This document shows, one piece after another, positions 34,423-43,114 of a stretch of 64,000 bases of DNA. Under the pieces are notes generated by a model that saw only the letters and a program-made list of their open reading frames with translations, ran no database searches and was not told the DNA's origin. The stretch spans positions 62,001 through 126,000 of the forward strand of contig CAZOOP010000001.1 in assembly GCA_964581465.1 (NCBI GenBank), given 5' to 3'. Position 1 is the first letter of the stretch, and every line of letters starts with the position of its first letter. Made by a program: the position numbers and the translations under genes. The stretch is from WJMB01 sp964581465. Lineage in GTDB: Bacteria; RBG-13-66-14.

Positions 34423-35111
34423 GGCAACACACACGATCCCGGACCAGCCCACTCCAACTCGAAACTCCGACCCCCTTCGAAAAGCGGCTGAGACGAGGCT
34501 GTGCAGAATTATGTTAAGCCTAAAACCGTTTGGCATCATGGAACGTGTTCGGACCAAATCAGGCAGATTGAGATCAACCTGCTGGGCCGTTATCGACTCC
34601 CCGGAAATGCGCCTTCTAGCAGCAAGCGCTCTTTTAGCATGTCGTTATTACTTGTTGATATGACACTTAGGCTTCTGTGGCAATCTGCCTCCAGGGCAGA
34701 TACAGGTCCACTGGTTTCTAGGATCGCCAAGGATCAGGCCCGTATTCGCCGCCACTTTTCAACGGCCCATTCCGTGACAGTTATCCGATGATCATCATCT
34801 ATATTATCAAAAGGATTCAATCACTGTCAGGTCCGGATAGGGTATACGATGCCAACCGTAATCCTGCTGGCTCACTCATTATATATGTGCATGTTAATAG
34901 ACTGCTTGAGATCGAAGCGTCGTCATCGAGACCAATGGTTTCAAGCAGTTTCTTAGTGTGTAGTGACATCTCCACGGGCATCCTACCCATATGGAAAACC
35001 ATGTACCCGTCCACAAGCATCTCGCTCGTTGTGCCCACCTGATTAATGTCTAACTGCTTATATCTAGTTGTGATCCATAAATACTATGGTCCGCTGCCGT
35101 TTTGTGATCCC
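34423..35111 (+). mobile_element. MITE-like family D element interrupted by family C
   Basis: Starts GGCAACACACACGATC and ends TTGTGATCCC. The two parts (34423-34531 and 34854-35111) join into about 360 bp colinear with the intact copy at 40477-40829 (shared GGACCAGCC, GAGACGAGGCTGTGC, GGGCATCCTA, CTATGGTCCG). No ORF. Confidence 0.8.
34532..34853 (+). mobile_element. MITE-like family C element (copy 3), inserted in family D
   Basis: 322 bp, GGCATCATGGAAC to GTATACGATGCC (terminal inverted repeats). Flanked by AACCGTTT and AACCGTAA (6 of 8). Removing it restores the D sequence. Confidence 0.85.
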
Positions 35112-35205
35112 CTACCGATTACTCCGACTAGCAGGCCCACGGCCTCGGGTGGGCCATCGGACTACGGTCTCGGGGGAGCCTGGAGCCGCAGACGAACCGT
35201 CGCCG

Positions 35206-36933
35206 TCAGCTTCCCAGCACCCGCTCGATCTCCTCGAGGTCGGTCATCCCACGCTTGAACTTGGCGACGGCGGCCTGGCGCAGGGTCATCATCCCTCTAT
35301 CCTCGGCGTGCTGCCGCAGGGCGGTCACCCCGGCGCGCTCGCCGATCAGCGTCCGCAGGCGGTCGTCGATGGTCAGGACCTCGAAGACCCCCACCTGACC
35401 GGCGTAGCCCAGCCCCATGCAGCTCTTGCAGCCGTGGCCCTTGAAGCTGGCCACACCCTCGAGCTCGGCCTCGGTGAGGCCGAAGCGCAGCAGCAGGTCC
35501 GCCGGATAGCTGATGGGCTGCTTGCAGTGCGGGCAGGTGCGCCGCAGCAGGCGCTGGGCGACGATGGTGTTCAGGCTGGCCGAGAGCATGAAGGGCTCGA
35601 CGCCCATGTTGACCAGGCGGTTGATCGTCCCGGCGGCGTCGTTGGTGTGGACGGTGGAGAAGACCAGGTGGCCGGTCAGGGCGCTCTGGATGCAGATATC
35701 GGCGGTCTCCTTGTCGCGGACCTCGCCGACGAGGATCACGTCGGGGTCCTGGCGCAGGAAGCTGCGCAGGGCATGGGCGAAGCTCAGGCCGATCTCGGCG
35801 TTGGCGCCGACCTGGTTGATACCGTCGATGTCGTACTCGACGGGGTCTTCGATGGTCATGATGTTGCGCGTGGGCTCGTTGAGGCGGCGCACGGCCGAGT
35901 AGAGTGTGGTGGTCTTGCCCGAGCCCGTGGGTCCGGTGACCAGGATTACGCCCGCCTGGGCGTCGATGGCCTTCTGGAAGAGCTTGAGCTGGTCGCTCTC
36001 GAAACCCAGCTCCTGCAGGTCCAGGTCGATGGACTGCTTGTCCAAAAGGCGCAGGGCGACCTTCTCGCCGTAGATGGTCGGCGCGGTGGAGACGCGGACG
36101 TCGATGGGCCGCTCGTCGACCTCGAAGCGAATGGCGCCGTCCTGGGGCAGCCGCCGCTCGGCGATGTCCAGATTGGCCATGATCTTGATCCGGCTGACGA
36201 TGGCGTCGCGGTAGCGCGCCGGCGGAGTGAGAACCTCGTGGAGCATGCCGTCGACGCGGTAGCGGATGCGGAAGCGCTCCTGGTAGCTCTCGAGGTGGAT
36301 GTCGGAGGCCTTGTGGCCCAGGGCGTCCTCGATGAGCTGGTTGACGAAGCGCACGATGGGGGCCTCGTCGGTGGAGTCGGGAACGCTGATCTGGGTTTTC
36401 TGGCTCGGTGGCTCGACGGCTCCGTTGTCCGGTTCCTTCTTGGCGGCACTGCCGCCGAGACCACTTTCCCTGGGGTTCCGCGTCGGCTTACGTCGACGAG
36501 GCTTCTCCTCCTCGGCGCCGTAGTAGCGCTCGAGGGCGCCCTCGAGGGAGTTCCGATCGGTGACGACGGGGTGGACCTCGTAGTCGGTGGCGAAGCGCAC
36601 GGCCTCGATGGCCGCCATGTCCTGGGGATCGAGCATGGCCAGGGCCAGCCGCCGCCCACGACGCTGCAGCGGCAGCACCCGGTGCTGACGGGCGGTCTCG
36701 GCGGGCAGCTTGGCCAGCAGCGCCGGCTCGATCTCGATGCTGGAAAGGTCGACGTAGGCCACTCCGTAATGCTTCGAAACGGCGGCGGCCAACTCACGAT
36801 CGGCGAGCGCCTCGGACTCCAGCGCCGCCTGGATGAAGCTCATCCCCTCGTTGGTTTGCAACAGGACGATCCGCTCCAGGTCCTCGGCGCTAAGCTTCCC
36901 CGAGTCGACCAGTAGTTGTTCGAGGCTTTGGAT
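35206..36933 (-). CDS. pilB: PilB/GspE-type secretion ATPase
   Basis: About 575 aa. Polymerisation ATPase of type IV pili or type II secretion. The GspE N-domain covers about 1-150; the core has Walker A GPTGSGKTT, the Asp box, Walker B/His motifs (GEVRDKETA, TGHLVFSTVHTND) and a Cys4 zinc site (CPHC ... CKSC). The first ATG/GTG/TTG in frame that is usually taken (TTG at 36861) would cut off a normal N-terminal helix (SLEQLLVDSGKLSAEDLERI). The frame is open up to a stop at 36949-36951, and GAAGGGGG stands 9 bases before an ATC codon at 36931-36933, so a non-standard start (ATC, or CTG at 36912) seems likely. The end given here reflects that. Confidence 0.85.
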   Translation of the reverse strand: MQSLEQLLVDSGKLSAEDLERIVLLQTNEGMSFIQAALESEALADRELAAAVSKHYGVAYVDLSSIEIEPALLAKLPAETARQHRVLPLQRRGRRLALAMLDPQDMAAIEAVRFATDYEVHPVVTDRNSLEGALERYYGAEEEKPRRRKPTRNPRESGLGGSAAKKEPDNGAVEPPSQKTQISVPDSTDEAPIVRFVNQLIEDALGHKASDIHLESYQERFRIRYRVDGMLHEVLTPPARYRDAIVSRIKIMANLDIAERRLPQDGAIRFEVDERPIDVRVSTAPTIYGEKVALRLLDKQSIDLDLQELGFESDQLKLFQKAIDAQAGVILVTGPTGSGKTTTLYSAVRRLNEPTRNIMTIEDPVEYDIDGINQVGANAEIGLSFAHALRSFLRQDPDVILVGEVRDKETADICIQSALTGHLVFSTVHTNDAAGTINRLVNMGVEPFMLSASLNTIVAQRLLRRTCPHCKQPISYPADLLLRFGLTEAELEGVASFKGHGCKSCMGLGYAGQVGVFEVLTIDDRLRTLIGERAGVTALRQHAEDRGMMTLRQAAVAKFKRGMTDLEEIERVLGS

Positions 36934-36976
36934 GGCCGGACCCCCTTCTCAGGCTTGGTCTCTCAAGTTTGATCCG

Positions 36977-37438
36977 TCAGTCTTGGTAGTAGTGGCTCTC
37001 GATGTCGCGCAGGGCCGCCACGGGATCGTCGCGGCCGGCTAGTTCGCGGCGCAGCCCTTCGTCACTCATCAGGCGGGAGATCTCCTGGAGCGCGCCGGTG
37101 AGCTCGGTGCGGTCGTCCTGGGAGCCGACCAAGCAGAAAACCAGCTCGACGGGCTTATCGTCGTAACTCGCCCAGTCCAGGGGCTCGGCGGCGATCCCCA
37201 TGGCCACGCGCAACGGTCCGCCGTTCTCCAAGCGGCAGTGGGGCAGGGCCACGCCGTGGCCAATCCCCGTGGTGATCATCGCCTCGCGCTTGAGCACGGC
37301 GTGGAGGATAACGGCGTGCTCGTGCTCGTCGGCGGCCAGCAGTGCCGTGAGCTTGACCACGGCGGCGCGCTTGTCCAGGGCCTCCAGGGGCGCCAGGATG
37401 CGCCCGGCGCTCAGGTAGTCTGTCAGCTTCGGCGGCAT
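36977..37438 (-). CDS. PTS EIIA component, PtsN/fructose type
   Basis: 153 aa, a single EIIA type-2 domain. The phosphorylated His is in GIGHGVALPHCR (His67). No EIIB, EIIC, HPr or EI is encoded nearby, so it is probably a regulatory EIIA-Ntr-like protein rather than a sugar transporter part. Its ATG overlaps the stop of the upstream MerR-like gene (TGATG), and pilB follows about 45 bp downstream. Confidence 0.9.
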   Translation of the reverse strand: MPPKLTDYLSAGRILAPLEALDKRAAVVKLTALLAADEHEHAVILHAVLKREAMITTGIGHGVALPHCRLENGGPLRVAMGIAAEPLDWASYDDKPVELVFCLVGSQDDRTELTGALQEISRLMSDEGLRRELAGRDDPVAALRDIESHYYQD

Positions 37439-37773
37439 CAGCCCCTGTTCGCTTCGCTGTCCAGTTCGTCGCGCAGCGCTTCGAGGCGACCCTTGAGCTC
37501 GATCAGGCGCGGGCGCAGTCTTGCCTCGGCGACCGGCGCGGCCGCGCCATCGGACAGCATCCGTCGGGCGAAACGGGTTTTGAAACCTCGGCGGTTGATC
37601 AACTCGTCGAGGCGCAGCAGGACCTCCAGGGCCGGGTAGCGGAAAGCGGCCCCGGCGCCGTCGCCCACGGTGTGGGTCCGCACCTCGGGGAACTCGCGCA
37701 ACCAGTGGAGAATCTTGTAACGGGGCAGGTTGGTGATCCGGCTGACCGCGCGCAGATCGTAGGTCCGATCCAT
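37438..37773 (-). CDS. MerR-like helix-turn-helix regulator
   Basis: 111 aa. YDLRAVSRITNLPRYKILHWLREFPEV...FRYPALEVLLRLDELI is a MerR-type winged helix: a DNA-recognition HTH, then the wing and F-R-Y entry into the long helix. The C-terminus is a short coiled coil with no effector domain. The same frame is open far upstream across plsY, but the ATG at 37773 has GAAAGG before it. It lies 23 bp after plsY and overlaps the ptsN-like gene by 1 bp, so it is part of a der-plsY-merR-ptsN-pilB run. Targets unknown. Confidence 0.8.
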   Translation of the reverse strand: MDRTYDLRAVSRITNLPRYKILHWLREFPEVRTHTVGDGAGAAFRYPALEVLLRLDELINRRGFKTRFARRMLSDGAAAPVAEARLRPRLIELKGRLEALRDELDSEANRG

Positions 37774-37796
37774 GATGACCTTTCGTTGTCCGCCAA

Positions 37797-38483
37797 CTAC
37801 GGCTTGGGTCCGTCCGCCGATCCAGCGCCGTCGGCGTCGGCGTTCTCGGGCGTGCCGACCGGTCGGGGCGGAGCCTCGACGCCGCGGATCAGGCGACGGA
37901 TGTTGTCGCGGTGCATCACCACCACCAAGGTGGCCACCACCGCGGCGAAGCCCAGAAAGTAGTAGTTGGGCTCGACGTCCTCGATCATCGCGAAGACGGC
38001 GATGATGATCGGGTAGGCCCCGGCGGCGGAGAGCGTCGAGATGCTGACGATGCGGGTGATGAGCAGGACCACCAGGAAGACGCCCAGCGTCGCCAGACCC
38101 ACCCAGGGGTCCAGGGCCACCGCAGCGGCCAGGCCGGCCATCGCCCCCTTGCCCCCGCGAAAGCCCAGGAAGGGGGTGAAGATGTGCCCCAGCATCACCG
38201 CCAGCATCAGCGCCGCGCCGTGGAGGATGAACAGCTCGCCGTCGAGGAAATCCACGGGCAACAACCGGGGGATGAACCACACCGCCGTAAAGCCCTTGGC
38301 GCCGTCGGCGAGATAGGCCAGGGCCCCGGGGAGACGCCCGCAGGTGCGCAACACGTTGGTGGCGCCGACGTTCTTCGAGCCCTCCTCGCGTAGTTCGACG
38401 CCCCTGGAGAGCTTGGCGATGATCCAGCTCCAGGGCGCGGCGCCCCAGACGAAAGCGATGGCGATCCCGAGGGCCAGGTTCAC
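37797..38483 (-). CDS. plsY: Glycerol-3-phosphate acyltransferase PlsY
   Basis: 228 aa. Uses acyl-phosphate to make lysophosphatidate, the first step of phospholipid synthesis. Family motifs are GSKNVGATNVLR, GH in LGHIFTPFLGFRGGKG (the glycine-rich phosphate site) and five or so membrane helices. The C-terminal 25 aa (PPRPVGTPENADADGAGSADG) are a disordered extension. GTG start at 38483 with AAAGGAA upstream. Confidence 0.95.
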   Translation of the reverse strand: MNLALGIAIAFVWGAAPWSWIIAKLSRGVELREEGSKNVGATNVLRTCGRLPGALAYLADGAKGFTAVWFIPRLLPVDFLDGELFILHGAALMLAVMLGHIFTPFLGFRGGKGAMAGLAAAVALDPWVGLATLGVFLVVLLITRIVSISTLSAAGAYPIIIAVFAMIEDVEPNYYFLGFAAVVATLVVVMHRDNIRRLIRGVEAPPRPVGTPENADADGAGSADGPKP

Positions 38484-38726
38484 GAAGCGGCGTTCCTTTC
38501 GTCAAGGCGCGAGGGTCGCACCCCAGCGGCGGTAAGCGGCGACGGGCTCGACGCAGGCCCGGGAGTCCAAGGGGACGGTCCGGGAGTTAAGCGCCGTCGT
38601 CCTTGGAGAGTAGTTATTGGTGCCCCCCTCCCCCGACGCGCGGACTTTACCAGAGGAAAGGCTAAGTTGGAGCCTGCCAGATAATTGTACATAACGGCGG
38701 CGGCGGGGTAAAGGCGGGAGGGAGGA
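38484..38726. other. Intergenic region der-plsY
   Basis: 243 bp, no ORF. A GC-rich tract (GGTGCCCCCCTCCCCC) lies mid-way. No clear promoter or terminator. Confidence 0.4.
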
Positions 38727-40049
38727 TCAACGGCGGCGACGCTTCTCTACACGGAACTCCAGCTCCAGGGGCACGCCCTGCCAGCCGGCGGCCTCGCGGA
38801 AGCGGTTCTCGATGAAGCGCTGGTAAGAGAAGTGGAGCTCGACCTCGCGGTTGAGGAAGATCAGTATCTTGGGCGGGGCGCTGCGGGTCTGAACGCCGTA
38901 GTGCAGCTTGACCTCGCGTCCGCGGAATGCGGGCGGCTGGTGACGTCGCTGGAGCTCTTCGAGGATGTCGTTGACCTCCCGGGTGCTCAGCTCGCGCCGG
39001 AAGGCCTCGGAGAGGGTCTCGAGGCGCTTCATCAGCCCCTTGAGCCCCCGGCCGGTCAACGCGCTCAGGAAGACGACGGGCACATGGGCGGCGAAGCCCA
39101 GCTCCTCCCGCGTAGCCGCGATGATCTCCCGGCGGTCGCGATCGTCGGCCTCGACCAGGTCCAGCTTGTTGAAGGCGATCACCGCCGCCCGACCCCGCTC
39201 CAGGGCGTAGCCGATGATCTTGGCGTCCTGGTTGACCAGGCCGCTGACGACGTCGACGAGCATGACCACAAGGCGGCTGCGCCGGATGTGCTCCAGGGCG
39301 CGAACCACGGTGAGCCGCTCCAGCACCTCGCCGCGAACCTTCTTGCGCCGCCGCAGCCCGGCGGTGTCGACCAGCAGGTAATCCCTGCCGGCGTAGCTGA
39401 ACGGCACGCTGACCGCGTCCCGTGTCGTCCCGGGGACCTGGGAGGTGATCAGCCGGTTCTCGCCGACCAGGGCGTTGACCAGAGAGCTCTTGCCCGAGTT
39501 GGGTCGGCCGATGATCGCCACGGGCTCGGGACCCTCGGAATCCTCGCCGCCATGACCGCCGACGACCGCGCCGATGACCTCGAGCAGGCGCCCCCAGTTG
39601 CGCTTGCCCTTGGCCGAAAGCGGCAGGACCTCGGCGTCCAGGCCCAGGTCGTAGAACTCGTACGCCTCGCCCTCCAGGCGCTCGTTGTCAGCCTTGTTGG
39701 CCACCACCAGCAGGGGCTTGTCGATCGCGCGCAGCCGGTCGGCGATCTCCCGGTCCTCGGTGAGCGGGCCGGCCATGGCGTCGACGACGAAGAGGACCAG
39801 CGCCGCCTCCTCGAGGGCCGTCTCCCGCTGCTCGTCGACCAGCTCGCGCATCTCCGGATCGGCCTGGTCCCAGCCGCCGGTATCGACCACGCTGAAGCGG
39901 CCGCAGGGCCACTCGGCGTCGGCGTACATCCGGTCCCGGGTGACGCCGGGCAGGGCGTCGACAATGGCCAACCGCCGACCGATCAGGCGGTTGAAGAGCG
40001 TCGACTTGCCGACGTTGGTGCGTCCGACGATGGCGACCAGGGGGAGCAT
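38727..40049 (-). CDS. der: Ribosome-assembly GTPase Der (EngA)
   Basis: 440 aa. Two tandem GTPase domains: GRTNVGKST with DTGGW, NKAD and SAKG in the first, and GRPNSGKSS with DTAGL, NKLD and SALTG in the second, followed by the C-terminal KH-like domain. Acts in 50S subunit maturation. The frame is open to 40400, but the ATG at 40049 is set by the conserved MLPLVAIVGR start, with GGAAGG upstream. The arginine-rich tail (EKRRRR) is common in the family. Confidence 0.97.
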   Translation of the reverse strand: MLPLVAIVGRTNVGKSTLFNRLIGRRLAIVDALPGVTRDRMYADAEWPCGRFSVVDTGGWDQADPEMRELVDEQRETALEEAALVLFVVDAMAGPLTEDREIADRLRAIDKPLLVVANKADNERLEGEAYEFYDLGLDAEVLPLSAKGKRNWGRLLEVIGAVVGGHGGEDSEGPEPVAIIGRPNSGKSSLVNALVGENRLITSQVPGTTRDAVSVPFSYAGRDYLLVDTAGLRRRKKVRGEVLERLTVVRALEHIRRSRLVVMLVDVVSGLVNQDAKIIGYALERGRAAVIAFNKLDLVEADDRDRREIIAATREELGFAAHVPVVFLSALTGRGLKGLMKRLETLSEAFRRELSTREVNDILEELQRRHQPPAFRGREVKLHYGVQTRSAPPKILIFLNREVELHFSYQRFIENRFREAAGWQGVPLELEFRVEKRRRR

Positions 40050-40476
40050 GGTTCCTTCCGGTTGGGCGTTGAGGAGGCAAAGATCGTTAACAAGTCCGAT
40101 TGTAACCCAGCCCGAGCGCGGTGTTAAGCGACAGGATTTCAAACAAGAAAGCAAGATAGCCAAGAATGCCGCTGGAGGACCCGCGACCGAAGACATATTG
40201 GAACCGATAAACAGGCCAACGCAGGATTGAGCAACACAGGCGGCTAATGCTTCACGAGCTGCCACATGCCCCAGAGCGGCGGCCTGGATTATGCTGCCGG
40301 CCAAGTATGCGTGGTGTTCCTCAAGACACCAAAGCGTAGATGCTGGATACAGTCGTACCCGTATACCGGCTTTAAGGGACCATATGACCCTCCAAGCCAA
40401 TTTGATGAAACAGCGGTATGGCGGCCAGTTAAACCGCGCGTGGGCATCCGGAGATTATAACCGCGGGATATAAGCT
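40050..40476. other. Gene-free stretch upstream of der
   Basis: 427 bp. No ORF with support; a short block resembling 20230-20262 lies near 40410. No clear promoter for der was recognised. Confidence 0.35.
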
Positions 40477-40829
40477 GGGATCACTTTGCGGCAACGGACC
40501 ATAGTATTACTGAATGACATTTAGATAAATGCAGTCAGCTTTAAACAGGAGCGCACATCGTGGGAGTTGCTTGTGGCAGGTACTCAGTTTACCACGTTCA
40601 TAGGATGCCCGTAGCGACGTCACTACCTCCAAAAAACTGCTTGACGCCATTGGCCTCGATGACGTTGCATCAATCCTAAGTAGTCGTTTTAAATGCATCT
40701 AATTAATGGGCGACGATAGATTATGGTTGCAGGCTAAACTATTATCAGCACAGCCTCGTCTCAGCCGCATTTTCCAAGGAGTCGGAGTTTCGAGCTGGAG
40801 TCGGCTGGTCCGGGATCGTGTGTGATGCC
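40477..40829 (-). mobile_element. MITE-like family D element (intact copy)
   Basis: 353 bp with ends GGGATCACTTTG and GTGTGATGCC (terminal inverted repeats GGSATCAC). Reference copy for D: the elements at 34423-35111 and 55051-55774 align to it once their inserts are removed. No ORF. Flanking duplication not convincing. Confidence 0.8.
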
Positions 40830-40874
40830 TTTCGTTTGATGTGGTTTTCATCCCTGCTTTGTCTATTTGAATTT

Positions 40875-41212
40875 GGGATCATCACAGAAGATGAACAACG
40901 CATTGGCAACTCAGGAAAGCCGGATCGAGAATTGTGCTCGGAGATTAGCCGCAGCGGGGCGTCAACCTGTGAAGGCGGATATCGTTCGGAGTTGCTAAAG
41001 CAGGCAATGGAGCGCCGTCAGCAGATCCCTCACCCACAGCATTGTCGAAATCTGAATGAAACCAACAGCTTCCGGCTTCCAGCGGAGTTCAAGTCAAGGC
41101 CGTGTCCATCGCCACCAAGCAACGGGATGAGAGTGGCGGCGAGTGTGAACTATAAAGCAATGAATGAAGTCTATTAGCTGAATGAGTCGGTTCCGGTGCG
41201 AGTGATAATCCC
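40875..41212 (+). mobile_element. MITE-like family B element (copy 5)
   Basis: 338 bp, GGGATCATCACAGAAG to GCGAGTGATAATCCC. Shares long stretches with copy 2. The flanking 8-mers are weakly similar (5 of 8). No ORF. Confidence 0.85.
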
Positions 41213-41309
41213 ATGGATGTCTTTTTGGTGACCTATGGTTTCTCTGTGCCAACCGCTATAAGACTCGGATTAATCGCCTACCATACGCTGATCCAGCCGG
41301 CGCCTGGTG

Positions 41310-41338
41310 TTGACAATCGGCGAAACACAATACTATAG
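41310..41338 (+). promoter_or_regulatory. Candidate promoter of the secreted Ig-like protein
   Basis: A perfect TTGACA followed after 17 bp by CTATAG, with TATAGT one base further. About 160 bp upstream of the start codon. Confidence 0.45.
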
Positions 41339-41500
41339 TATTAAAGATTGGTTTGATAGCGGTTTAGTGCGCGGAACGGATCCGAAGAACCTGGTGGACA
41401 TAGCAAGGTTCTTCGTAATAGATAACGGGCCGCTCGGCATAACCCCGCTACGGTTTTACGCAGGCGTTTCAGTACCTACCCCAAACGAAAGGATGCAACA

Positions 41501-42481
41501 ATGAAGAAGACCCTGTTGATTCTCCTCGCTCTCGCCTGCCTGGCCGTCGCCAAGCCCCTTGAGCTCGACGGCTCCACCGCCGTCTCCGTCCAGGAAATGG
41601 ACCAGGCGACCCATGCAGTCAGCGCCGCGGGCGCTTTCGCCATCCAGCCCGAGCCCCTGGCTCAGCAGGAGTTCGTTTACGACGACGGTGACACCACCTC
41701 ATACGGTGGCTGGTCCGACTTCGAAATCAAGGTCGCCAAGTACTTCATCGGCGGCGACCTCGGCCTGACCGATTGTTGGATCACCGGCTTCCGGATGTAC
41801 TACTTTCATGATGGATCCGGCGCCGATGTAACCTGCTCCTTCTACGATGATTCGGGCGGCGATCCCGACGCCGGCACCCAGCTCTGGACGATCAGCGACA
41901 CGCTGAGCCACACCAGTTGGCAGTGGGTCGACTACACCCTTGATACACCGGTGTACGACGCCGACGCCACCTTCTACGGCATTCAGGAGTGGGATTCCAC
42001 CTCCGAGCACGGCGGCGTGGGCGCCGACGCCGCCGGGATGGATAACCACGACTTCCAGTATTTCGGCTCCTGGAGCGCCGGCTGGTACGATTACTTCATC
42101 CGCGCCTACGTCGACGACGACACGGACGCCCCCTACTCGGCCAACCAGGCTCCGTCCCCCGGCGAAACCGGTGTGCCCGGCGACACCGAGATCGACTTCG
42201 ATATCGTCGACGACGACGCCGGAACCGACGGCACCACCATCCAGGTGCTGGTCGATTCCACCGACGTCACCGGCGATTGCACCATCTCCGACAACGGCGA
42301 CGGCTCCTTCAGCGTCAACTACGTTCCGCCCAGCGAGTACGGCGCCGGCGACGTGGTCAACGTCGAGTGGAACGCCGACGACATGCTGACCAACTCCGGC
42401 AGCGACTCATGGACCTTCACCATCCAGGACGACTGGAACACCGTCGAGACCAGTTGGGGCGGCATCAAGAATCTCGAGTAG
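41501..42481 (+). CDS. Secreted Asp-rich protein with Ig-like domain
   Basis: 326 aa. Signal peptide MKKTLLILLALACLAVA. Residues about 60-205 form a beta-rich domain with repeated YDDGDTTSYGG / FYDDSGGDPDAGT motifs, resembling bacterial jelly-roll modules. About 210-310 is an Ig-like domain (PSPGETGVPGDTEIDFDIVDDD...VNVEWNADD). It lacks the FlgD-like tail of the other large secreted proteins and ends abruptly in ETSWGGIKNLE, which may be a short C-terminal signal of its own (inference). Very acidic and surface-type; function unknown. AAAGGATGCAACA precedes the ATG. Confidence 0.75.
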   Translation: MKKTLLILLALACLAVAKPLELDGSTAVSVQEMDQATHAVSAAGAFAIQPEPLAQQEFVYDDGDTTSYGGWSDFEIKVAKYFIGGDLGLTDCWITGFRMYYFHDGSGADVTCSFYDDSGGDPDAGTQLWTISDTLSHTSWQWVDYTLDTPVYDADATFYGIQEWDSTSEHGGVGADAAGMDNHDFQYFGSWSAGWYDYFIRAYVDDDTDAPYSANQAPSPGETGVPGDTEIDFDIVDDDAGTDGTTIQVLVDSTDVTGDCTISDNGDGSFSVNYVPPSEYGAGDVVNVEWNADDMLTNSGSDSWTFTIQDDWNTVETSWGGIKNLE

Positions 42482-42506
42482 CCGTATTCGTCGGAAGGGA
42501 TAATGA

Positions 42507-42534
42507 TCAAGGACGCCTCCCGGGGCGTCCTTGA
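42507..42534 (+). terminator. Rho-independent terminator
   Basis: TCAAGGACGCC pairs with GGCGTCCTTGA around a 6-nt loop, followed by GTTTGT, 26 bp after the stop at 42481. Confidence 0.75.
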
Positions 42535-42544
42535 GTTTGTAAAT

Positions 42545-42881
42545 GGGAGTGCCACTCGTCTCTGAACCGACTTATCCGACTATCAGATTGTCATTCATCG
42601 CCCGATGGCGCATTCTCGCCGCCATTGACGTACCGCCGCAGGCGGCGAGGCGCCTGAGCCTGCATGGAGTACCACCGGAAGCCCGAGACTGTCGTTCCAC
42701 TCAGGAATCGACCAGGCTGTGAGAAGATGATCTGCTAACAGCGATCTATTCCATGGTTGATAAGGTTCGTCTCTTCTCCGCCTTGGCTGGTTGACGCCTC
42801 TTTCGGGTAATGACCAAGCCCACTTCTCGAGACGGCTTTCTCGAGTTGTGATTGTTAGGTTCAGTTTCTTGTGATGACCCC
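42545..42881 (-). mobile_element. MITE-like family B element (copy 6)
   Basis: 337 bp, GGGAGTGCCACTCG to GTGATGACCCC. The left terminus is more degenerate than in the other copies and no target duplication is visible, so this is probably an older copy. It lies 10 bp after a terminator. Confidence 0.7.
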
Positions 42882-43114
42882 GGGCAATTGATGCCGAGAC
42901 TATTTCCTTCGGGGTGTTACGTTGCGTCCGTCGGGATGCGACGGCAGCCGTGGCTGTTCACTCGGGGGCTGAGCCTTGAGCTTGCCCGGAGTGCGACGGT
43001 GGTGGTAGCCGTCAACGACTTCCAAGCCGGTCGGCGGATGGGTGGAATGCGCGGCGTGGGTGCGTGGCGCGGTGTGCATTGAACGCCCCCACCACCGATT
43101 TGCGCATCTCAATG
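42882..43114. other. Gene-free stretch after the phosphoesterase gene
   Basis: 233 bp with no repeat, hairpin or ORF that I can support. Confidence 0.35.

Noticed and set aside
37774..38505. N-terminal extension of the MerR-like protein
   Set aside because: The extra residues are a frame shadow of plsY; the ATG at 37773 has a proper ribosome binding site.
41307..41504. 65-aa ORF just before the secreted Ig-like gene
   Set aside because: It starts at the -35 box of the likely promoter and has no ribosome binding site; more likely leader sequence.
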